Origin: Acidimicrobiales bacterium
GTDB taxonomy: Bacteria > Actinomycetota > Acidimicrobiia > Acidimicrobiales > RAAP-2
Direction: 5' to 3'
Length of the DNA stretch: 38,026 bases
Assembly: GCA_017883025.1 (NCBI GenBank)
Contig: JADGOH010000009.1
Location: 1-38,026 of the forward strand
Both the position numbers and the translations under genes were made by a program. Positions 8,165-15,556 of this stretch are shown here, piece after piece (the stretch's first letter is position 1; each line of letters starts with the position of its first letter). The notes beneath the pieces are model-generated. The model had not been told where the DNA came from. It ran no database searches and saw only the letters and a list, made by a program, of their open reading frames with translations.

Positions 8165-9955
8165 TCAGGCCGTGGGGCTGAGCTGGAGACCGAACAGCGC
8201 TCGCAGCTCGGCGGCCGGCACCGGCCGCGAGAAGAGGAAGCCCTGGGCGAAGTCGCACTCGAGCGACCGCAGCACGTCGAGCTGCTGCTCGGTCTCGACG
8301 CCCTCGGCCACGACCTGGAGGCCCAGCGCGTGGGCCAGCTGGACCACGGCCGACACGATCTCGTCCCCGCCGGAGCGCATGCCGAGCTCCTCGACGAACA
8401 TCCGGTCGACCTTCAGGACGTCGAGCGGGAACCGCTGGAGATAGCTGAGTGACGAGTACCCCGTGCCGAAGTCGTCGATGGCGAGGAGCACGCCGAGCTC
8501 CTTCAGCGCGGTGAGCACCACCAGGGCCGAGGCGGCATCGCGCATCAGAGCGCTCTCGGTGATCTCGAGGGTCAGTTGCTCGGGGGGCAGGCCCGTGCGG
8601 GCGAGGATCTCCTCGACGGTGCGGACGATCTCGGGGTCGTCGATCTGGCGGGCGGACAGGTTGACCTCGACCGAACCCTGCGGGCCCACCGACCCCGACG
8701 GCCCGAACGGGCCGCGGTGGTTCCAGTCACGCAGCTGGCTGCACGCCTGCTCGAGGACCCAGGCGCCGATCGGGATGATCAGCCCACTCTCCTCGGCCAC
8801 GGGGATGAACCGGCTGGGTGCCACCATGCCCTGGTCCGGGTGCTGCCACCGGATCAGCGCCTCGACGCCGACCGTCGTTGCCCCCTGGACCTCGACGACC
8901 GGCTGGTAGTGCAGCGTCAGCTCGCTGCGCTCGAGCGCCCGATGGAGCGAATGCTCGGTGGCCATCCGGTCGAGCACCTCGATCCGGAGCGACTCGCCGA
9001 ACGTCTCGACGCCGAAGCCACCCCGGCGCTTGGCCTGGTACATGGCCGCCTCGGCATGGGCAAGCAGGTCGGCGGGATCGTCCACTCCGAACGTGTTGAG
9101 CGACAGCCCCACCGAGGCGTCGAGGAAGACCTCCGCCCCCTCGACCGGGAACGGCGCGGACAGCGCCGCCTGCACCCGGCCCACGAATGCCGTCGCCTTC
9201 CACTCGGCGTCGCCCGACGCGTCCGTGACCAACGCCAGGAACTCGTCGCCGCCGAAGCGGGCCACCAGATCGACGTCGCCGGCCGCGTCCTCGATGCGCC
9301 GGGCCACCGCGGCCAGCACGCCGTCGCCCAGGGCGTGCCCCATCGAGTTGTTGATCGCCTTGAACCGGTCCAGATCGAGCAGGACCACGGCCACACTTCC
9401 CGACGTGCCCGCGTGGGCGGCCGCCGCACCGGCCAGGCGCACCAGGTACGTGGACCGGTCGGCAAGTCCGGTCAGCGGGTCCCGGACGACAGTCAGGTCG
9501 GTGCCCGGGCCCGACGACCCGGCGTCGGCCGACGGGCGCAGGAATCCGGCCACCGACCTGTCCCGGCCGTGTCCGATCACGACGAGCCGGCCGGCGGTCC
9601 GCACCCGGTGCCCCGAGCGGTGGCGCAGGTCCAGCACGAGGTCGAGGGTGCCCCCGGTGACGGAGCCGGTGACCGGTCCGGTCGAGGCGCCCGTCGTGTC
9701 CGCCATGAGGAGCCCGAACGGCGACCGGGCGAAGGGCCCCGTCAGCACGGTGTCGGTCACGAAGGTCCCGACCACCTCGTCGCGAGTCCATCCGAAGGCT
9801 GCCTCGGCCACGGCGTTCCACTCGATCACGACTCCGCCACGGTCGATCTCGAGGAAGGCGTCGGGGCAGCCTGCGATGAGCCGGTCGAGGCGATGGTCCG
9901 CTCCGGTGGCGGCAGCGGTCGTGCCGCTCCCCCGGGACTGCGAGGACGGTGTCAC
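8165..9955 (-). CDS. PAS-GGDEF-EAL protein (diguanylate cyclase/phosphodiesterase)
   Basis: PAS-like N-terminus (DRGGVVIEWNAVAEAAFGWTRDEVVG), VARFGGDEFLAL, EALIRWQHPDQG, IDDFGTGYSSLSYL, AEGVETEQQ, AQGFLFSRP. Confidence 0.95.
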   Translation of the reverse strand: MTPSSQSRGSGTTAAATGADHRLDRLIAGCPDAFLEIDRGGVVIEWNAVAEAAFGWTRDEVVGTFVTDTVLTGPFARSPFGLLMADTTGASTGPVTGSVTGGTLDLVLDLRHRSGHRVRTAGRLVVIGHGRDRSVAGFLRPSADAGSSGPGTDLTVVRDPLTGLADRSTYLVRLAGAAAAHAGTSGSVAVVLLDLDRFKAINNSMGHALGDGVLAAVARRIEDAAGDVDLVARFGGDEFLALVTDASGDAEWKATAFVGRVQAALSAPFPVEGAEVFLDASVGLSLNTFGVDDPADLLAHAEAAMYQAKRRGGFGVETFGESLRIEVLDRMATEHSLHRALERSELTLHYQPVVEVQGATTVGVEALIRWQHPDQGMVAPSRFIPVAEESGLIIPIGAWVLEQACSQLRDWNHRGPFGPSGSVGPQGSVEVNLSARQIDDPEIVRTVEEILARTGLPPEQLTLEITESALMRDAASALVVLTALKELGVLLAIDDFGTGYSSLSYLQRFPLDVLKVDRMFVEELGMRSGGDEIVSAVVQLAHALGLQVVAEGVETEQQLDVLRSLECDFAQGFLFSRPVPAAELRALFGLQLSPTA

Positions 9956-10164
9956 GAAGCCCGTCTACGCGGGAGCCGCCACTGCAACCGTCCGAGATCG
10001 TCGACCATGGGTTTGCGCTCCAACCGGCTTCCGTTGCAGAACCCCGCACACGAGTAGGGGGTTTCGGGTCAATCTAGGCACCAGGACCCCTCGGTACAAG
10101 GATTTCGCCGCGCGGTCGTCGTGCCACGCCTTGGTCGACCGTCGCCCACGGGGCGCCGTGTACC

Positions 10165-11223
10165 GTGCCGGGCGTGGTCGTCGTCACCGGAACCGTTCAG
10201 AAGCAGGCGTGGGAGGACAAGGTCCTCCCCCCTGTCGAACAGGTTCGCCCGGGCCTGTGGTCCATCCCGGTCCCGATCCCCGACAACCCGCTCCGCTACG
10301 TGCTGGTGTACGCCCTCGAGCTCGACGGCGGCGGCGTGGCCCTGGTCGACGCCGGGTGGGACACCGACGAGGCGTGGGACGCCCTGACCTCGGGGATCGC
10401 CACCGCCGGCGGGAGCATCTCGGACGTCGAGGCCGTGCTGGTCACCCACATCCACCCGGACCACTACGGCCTGGCCGGCCGGGTCCGCGAAGCTTCAGGG
10501 GCGTGGATCGGCCTCCATCCGGACGACGCCGTGATGCTCGAGTCCCGCTATGGCGACACCGACGCCCTGCTCGACGCCATGTTCCACTTCCTGGCCGATG
10601 CCGGCGTGCCGGAGGAGAAGTTGCCCGACCTGGCCTTCGCCTCGATGGTGATGAAGTCCATGGTGACGATGGCCGAGCCCGACGTCCTGTTCGAGGACCA
10701 GAAGGCGATCGAGCTGCGGGGTTGGAACCTGCGCACCATCTGGACCCCCGGGCACTCGCCGGGCCACGTCTGCTTCTACAGCGAGGACCGGCGGCTCCTG
10801 CTCTCGGGCGACCACATCCTTCCCCGTATCACCCCGAACATCTCGGTCCACGCCCAGCAGTTCCCGAATCCGTTGGGCGACTACCTCGAGTCGCTGGCCA
10901 AGGTGCGCGACCTGGGCACCGACGAGGTGCTGCCGGCCCACGAGTACCGGTTCGCCGACCTGCCCGGCCGGATCGACGAGATCACCGCACACCACGCCGA
11001 CCGGCTCGAGGAGATCGTCCAGGTCATCGGGGCCCACCCGGGCTGCACGGCGTGGGAGATCACCCTCCGGCTCCACTGGTCGCGGCCGTGGGACCAGATC
11101 GAGCCCTTCATGCAGCGCCAGGCCAACGGCGAGACCCTGGCCCACTGCGTCCTGCTCGAGTTGCACGGGAGGGTGCACCGGGAGGGGGACTCCCCCGCCC
11201 TATTCTTCGTGTCCGAGCACTAG
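10165..11223 (+). CDS. MBL-fold metallo-hydrolase
   Basis: VLVTHIHPDHYGLAG, IWTPGHSPGHVCFY and LLSGDHILP metallo-beta-lactamase-fold motifs. Confidence 0.93.
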   Translation: MPGVVVVTGTVQKQAWEDKVLPPVEQVRPGLWSIPVPIPDNPLRYVLVYALELDGGGVALVDAGWDTDEAWDALTSGIATAGGSISDVEAVLVTHIHPDHYGLAGRVREASGAWIGLHPDDAVMLESRYGDTDALLDAMFHFLADAGVPEEKLPDLAFASMVMKSMVTMAEPDVLFEDQKAIELRGWNLRTIWTPGHSPGHVCFYSEDRRLLLSGDHILPRITPNISVHAQQFPNPLGDYLESLAKVRDLGTDEVLPAHEYRFADLPGRIDEITAHHADRLEEIVQVIGAHPGCTAWEITLRLHWSRPWDQIEPFMQRQANGETLAHCVLLELHGRVHREGDSPALFFVSEH

Positions 11224-11232
11224 GAGCGTTTC

Positions 11233-13347
11233 GTGGACCGACGGGAACAGCGGGAACGGCGTCAGCGTCTGCAGCGGCGCCGGGCCGGGACACTGGCGGT
11301 CGCCGCCGTCCTGGTCGTGGTCGTGGTCGTCGTCGTCTCGATGTCGAGCGGCGGGTCCAAGGTCTCGTCCTCCTCGTCCACGACGACGACCGCCCACGCG
11401 GGGACCGGTGGTGCCAAGGCCGCAGTTGTCACCTCCGGGCCGGTGGCACTCGAGGCAGGCGTCGAGCCGTGGTTGCTGCCCGCACCCGTCTCCCGGCCCT
11501 CCGTCGTGGCGAACGGGTCCGGGTTCACCGTGCTCGGCGGGCTGGCCACGTCCCAGGCCTCGGTGGCCACCGTCTACTCGGTCAATGCAGCGGGCGGGCT
11601 CGTGACCCAGACCGGGACCCTGCCTGCCGCCGTCCACGACGCGGCGGCGACCGCCCTCGGCCGGTCCACGTACGTGCTCGGGGGCGGTTCCCCCGACACC
11701 GTGGCCACCGTCCAGTCGGTGCCCACGCCCGCCGTGCCACTGGTGGCCGCCGCCCCGCTGACCTCACCGGGTACCGTCGCCGGCAAGCTGCCCGCCCCCC
11801 GCTCCGACCTCGCCACCACGACGATCGGGTCCACCGCCTACGTGGTCGGCGGGTATGACGGCACGACCTATGAGCCCCAGGTGCTCGCCACCACCGACGG
11901 CACCCACTACTCCACGGTGGCCAACCTGACCGTGCCCGTGCGGTACCCGGCCGTCGTGGCCAGGGACGGGCTGCTCTACGTCTTCGGCGGCCAGACGGCG
12001 TCGACGGGGTCGGCCACGACCGCCACCGACGACATCCAGGTCGTGGACCCCGCAGCGCACACCGCCAAGGTGGTGGCCCACCTGCCCCAGCCGCTCTACG
12101 GTGCCGCCGCGTTCGTCCTGAACGGGTCCCTCTACGTCGCCGGCGGCCAGGTCCCCGGCGGCGTGACCCTCACCACGGTCGACGCCTTCGTGCCCTCGAC
12201 CCGCAAGGTGCTGAACGCCGGGCTGCTCCCCCAGGCCGAGGCCTTCGGCGGCTACACGACCGTGGGGACGGGAAAGTCCGCTGTCGGGTACATCGCCGGT
12301 GGCGAGGTGGCCGCCCAGTCCGGCCCCGACCAGGCCGGCGTGGCCTCCGGCACGCTGCAGACCGTCCTCTCCCTTCGACCGAGCACCTGGGGCGGGGCCG
12401 CCGGGTCCCCGGGCGCCGGAGCACCCTACGTGGGCACCCTGCTGATCGCCGACCGAGGGAATGACCGCATCATCGCCCTCGACACGAGCCGGAACCAGAC
12501 GTGGGTCTACCCGTCGCCGACGATGCCCGCCCCGCCGGGCGGGTTCTACTTCCCCGACGACTCCTTCTTCATCCACGGCGGCACCGGAATCATCTCCAAC
12601 CAGGAGGACAACCACACCATCGTCGAGATCGGCTACCCGTCGGGCAAGCTCCTGTTCCAGTACGGGCACCCGCTCAAGTCCGGATCGGCCCCGGGGTACC
12701 TCAACCAACCCGACGATGCCTTCCTGCTCAAGGACGGGACGATCACGGTGGCCGACGCGTCGAACAACCGGATCCTGTTCATTTCGCCGGCGGGTCAGCC
12801 CACCGGGCAGATCGGCAACGGGGCGGCCGCCCACAACCCGCCGACCTCGATCGACTACCCGAACGGCGACACCCCGCTGGCCAACGGGGACCTGCTCGTC
12901 TCCGAGATCAACGGGTCGTGGATCGACGAGTACACCATGGCCGGCAAGCTGGTCTGGCAGGTGCACATGGCGTCGGTCAACTACCCGTCCGACCCCCAGC
13001 AGCTCGGCAGCGACCTCTATCTGATGACCGACTACAACCCGCCCGGCGAAGGCAAGGTCCTCACGTTCACCCGGTCGGGCTCGACCCCGTGGGTCTACGA
13101 CGTGGCCGCCGGCGACCCCATGTTGAAGAAGCCCTCGCTGGCCGAGCGCCTGCCGAACGGGCTCGTCATGGTCAACGACGACTACCGCAACCGCATCGTG
13201 GTCATCGACCCGGCCACGGACAACATCGTGTGGCAGTACGGGATCACCGACCAGTCGGGCACCACGCCCGGGATGCTCTCGATTCCCGACGGCTTCGACA
13301 ACCTGCTCGCCGACGGGACCACGCCCACCCATCCCCAGACCGGATGA
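11233..13347 (+). CDS. Membrane-anchored/secreted beta-propeller protein with Kelch repeats plus NHL/PQQ-like repeats
   Basis: Basic N-terminus then LAVAAVLVVVVVVVVSM TM segment; repeated YVxGG Kelch blades; later LIADRGNDRIIALDTSRNQTWVYPS and ADASNNRILFISPAGQ blades. Confidence 0.8.
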   Translation: MDRREQRERRQRLQRRRAGTLAVAAVLVVVVVVVVSMSSGGSKVSSSSSTTTTAHAGTGGAKAAVVTSGPVALEAGVEPWLLPAPVSRPSVVANGSGFTVLGGLATSQASVATVYSVNAAGGLVTQTGTLPAAVHDAAATALGRSTYVLGGGSPDTVATVQSVPTPAVPLVAAAPLTSPGTVAGKLPAPRSDLATTTIGSTAYVVGGYDGTTYEPQVLATTDGTHYSTVANLTVPVRYPAVVARDGLLYVFGGQTASTGSATTATDDIQVVDPAAHTAKVVAHLPQPLYGAAAFVLNGSLYVAGGQVPGGVTLTTVDAFVPSTRKVLNAGLLPQAEAFGGYTTVGTGKSAVGYIAGGEVAAQSGPDQAGVASGTLQTVLSLRPSTWGGAAGSPGAGAPYVGTLLIADRGNDRIIALDTSRNQTWVYPSPTMPAPPGGFYFPDDSFFIHGGTGIISNQEDNHTIVEIGYPSGKLLFQYGHPLKSGSAPGYLNQPDDAFLLKDGTITVADASNNRILFISPAGQPTGQIGNGAAAHNPPTSIDYPNGDTPLANGDLLVSEINGSWIDEYTMAGKLVWQVHMASVNYPSDPQQLGSDLYLMTDYNPPGEGKVLTFTRSGSTPWVYDVAAGDPMLKKPSLAERLPNGLVMVNDDYRNRIVVIDPATDNIVWQYGITDQSGTTPGMLSIPDGFDNLLADGTTPTHPQTG

Positions 13348-13383
13348 GGCGCTGACCCGCCGAGCTGGTGACTGCCGGGTCGG

Positions 13384-14193
13384 TCAGCTCCCGGTGTCGG
13401 GCCCCGGCGCCGGCACGTCCACCCCGCTCCTGTCGGCGCCATCGGCGCCTCCCTGGCCGGCGTGGCCGGACGACGACGGGTCGGGGTGCTCCATGCCCGC
13501 CAGCTCGAGCTCGATGCGCCGACGCTCCTTGCGCCGGCGTCGCATCTCGAACATGACCACCCCGGCGATCAGGACGGCCACCACGGCCAGGGACCACAGC
13601 CCGATCTGGCTGAGGACGTGCTCGAAGGAGACGCCGACCACGTAGCCGAGCAACGTGTACCCGATCCCCCAGCAGAGCCCGCCGAGGACGTTCCAGAACA
13701 GGAAGGTCCGGTAGCGCAGCCCGCTCATGCCGGCGAGTCCCGGGACGACCACCCGTGCGAAGGCGATGAACCGGCCCAGGAAGACGGCAGGGCCGCCATA
13801 GCGCTCGAGGAGGCCCAGTGTGTACTTGACCGCCGTGGTGTCCTCGAGCTTCGGGCGCTCCTCCCGCCAGAAGACGGGTGGTCGGCGCTGCAGCAGCCAC
13901 GGACCGGCCTTCTTCCCGACCTCGTAGCCCACGGAGTCGCCGATCACGGCGGACAGCACGACGACGACGATCATGACGCCCAGGTTGACCCTCCCGAGCC
14001 CGGCGAGGACACCGCCGACGACGACGGCGGTCTCCCCCGGGAAGAAGAATCCGACCATGAACGCTGCCTCGGCGAACGCGAGGAAGCCGACGATGACATA
14101 GGCCCAGGTGCCGTTGAAGTGGAGTAGCCAGCCGGTGATGCCACCGGGGTTCGACGAGTTCGATGTCGTGGCCAGGAGGAGTGTCGCCGTCAC
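13384..14193 (-). CDS. DedA family membrane protein
   Basis: FFFPGETAVVVGGVLAG, GDSVGYEVGKKAGPWLL and FLGRFIAFARVVVPGLAGMSGLRYRTFLFWNVLGGLCWG are DedA signatures. GTG start at 14193 overlaps the upstream stop. Confidence 0.93.
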   Translation of the reverse strand: MTATLLLATTSNSSNPGGITGWLLHFNGTWAYVIVGFLAFAEAAFMVGFFFPGETAVVVGGVLAGLGRVNLGVMIVVVVLSAVIGDSVGYEVGKKAGPWLLQRRPPVFWREERPKLEDTTAVKYTLGLLERYGGPAVFLGRFIAFARVVVPGLAGMSGLRYRTFLFWNVLGGLCWGIGYTLLGYVVGVSFEHVLSQIGLWSLAVVAVLIAGVVMFEMRRRRKERRRIELELAGMEHPDPSSSGHAGQGGADGADRSGVDVPAPGPDTGS

Positions 14194-14615
14194 CGGGCGA
14201 GTGTCACGCTGGTCCAGGTGCGCCGGCGGCAGGCCGGGCAGGTCATCCACCGGTCGAACTCGCGTCGGGGGATCCAGGCCCCGAAGGGGAGTTGCAGCAC
14301 CAGGAACTCGAGTACGCCGACCCGCGTGACGGACCCGCAGGTGGAGCACGCCACCACCAACGCGCCCGTCCGTGGGAGCGGGTCGTCGGCGGTGACCGTC
14401 GCCCGGGCCCGTTCCGGCTCGTCGACGGGTCTGGCGTCGGAGAAGAGTGCGTGCTTGCCGGCGGGCCGGGCGTGCCGGACCCGTCCGGTGGCCGAGTGGG
14501 CAGTGTCGACCCGCTGACCAGCTCCTTCGTCCTCCGCCGCCGACCCGTCGGCCTCGGCCTCCACCGGCATCCAGTACAGGGCCCGCTTGCCGAGCGGGTC
14601 GGGTCCGTCGGGCAT
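14190..14615 (-). CDS. Small protein with C-terminal zinc-ribbon-like motif, unknown function
   Basis: CSTCGS...CPACRRRTW. Tight stop/start overlaps with parA upstream (TGATG) and dedA downstream (GTGA). Low-complexity N-terminal half. Confidence 0.75.
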   Translation of the reverse strand: MPDGPDPLGKRALYWMPVEAEADGSAAEDEGAGQRVDTAHSATGRVRHARPAGKHALFSDARPVDEPERARATVTADDPLPRTGALVVACSTCGSVTRVGVLEFLVLQLPFGAWIPRREFDRWMTCPACRRRTWTSVTLAR

Positions 14616-15481
14616 CAGGTCGGCGTGCCGGCCGCCACGCCCGGTCCCGGGACGTCGGCCACGGGGGCCGGATCCGGGACGTCATCGACAGGGGTGGACT
14701 TCGGCGCGTCGGCGACCGGAGCAGGTTCGAGCAGTGACGCGGCGAGCGCCCGGTAGGCCGCGGCCCCCGGCGAATTGGGGGCGTGCTGCAGGATCGACTT
14801 GCCCCGGGCGGGCGCTTCGGCGAAGCGGATCGACTTGCGCACCGGGGGCTGGAGGACCGGGATCCCGTAGCGGGCCTGCACCTCTTCGAAGATGTGGCGG
14901 GAATGCTTGGTGCGGTCGTCATACATCGTGGCGATCACGCCCCGCACGGTGAGCTCGCTGTTGGCGAACGCACGCACGTCCTCGATGGTCTCGAGCAGCT
15001 GGCCGACCCCACGGTGGGACAGAGCCTCGCACTGGAGCGGGATCAGCACCGACCGGGCCGCGGTCAGCCCGTTAATGGTCAGCACGCCCAGCGACGGCGG
15101 GCAGTCGATCAGGATCAGGTCGTAGTTGTCGAGCACGGGCTCCAGCGCCCGGGCCAGCACGTGCTCGCGCCCGGTGCGGGTGAGCAGGTGCACCTCGGAG
15201 CCCGCCAGGTCGATGGTGGCGGGCAGCACGTCGAGGCCGTCGACTCCGGGTACGGGCAGCGCCACCTCGGCCACGCCGGCACGGCGGACGAACACGTCGT
15301 GCAGCGAGCTGTCGAGCCGGTCGGGGTCGAAACCGAGGGAGAAGGTGAGGCACGCCTGCGGGTCGAGGTCGACCACGAGCGTCCGGCGGCCCAGCTCGGC
15401 CGACGCCACCCCGAGGGAGTGGACGGTCGTGGTCTTCGCCACGCCGCCCTTCTGGTTGGCCACGGCCAGGACGTCGGTCAC
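14615..15481 (-). CDS. ParA/Soj family ATPase (orphan, no adjacent parB)
   Basis: Deviant Walker A NQKGGVAKTTT, LVVDLDPQACLTFSLG, LILIDCPPSLGVLTINGL, ALSHRGVGQLLETI. C-terminal Pro/Ala/Val/Asp-rich tail. Confidence 0.93.
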   Translation of the reverse strand: MTDVLAVANQKGGVAKTTTVHSLGVASAELGRRTLVVDLDPQACLTFSLGFDPDRLDSSLHDVFVRRAGVAEVALPVPGVDGLDVLPATIDLAGSEVHLLTRTGREHVLARALEPVLDNYDLILIDCPPSLGVLTINGLTAARSVLIPLQCEALSHRGVGQLLETIEDVRAFANSELTVRGVIATMYDDRTKHSRHIFEEVQARYGIPVLQPPVRKSIRFAEAPARGKSILQHAPNSPGAAAYRALAASLLEPAPVADAPKSTPVDDVPDPAPVADVPGPGVAAGTPT

Positions 15482-15556
15482 GGGAGGAGTCTACGTGGTC
15501 GGCCCGGGTCGGTCCCCGGCGCCGCATCCCGCCCGAAGACGCCCGACGACGGTCGC

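Noticed and set aside
10040-10063. AACCCC/GGGGTT hairpin upstream of the MBL gene
   Set aside because: Only 6 bp with a 12-nt loop in GC-rich DNA; too weak to distinguish from chance.
8958-11858. 966-aa plus-strand ORF spanning several genes
   Set aside because: Runs antisense through the GGDEF-EAL gene and then out of frame through the MBL and Kelch genes; spurious.
11764-13332. 522-aa minus-strand ORF opposite the Kelch/NHL gene
   Set aside because: Arg/Gly/Val-rich antisense translation without motifs; the opposite strand has recognisable propeller blades.
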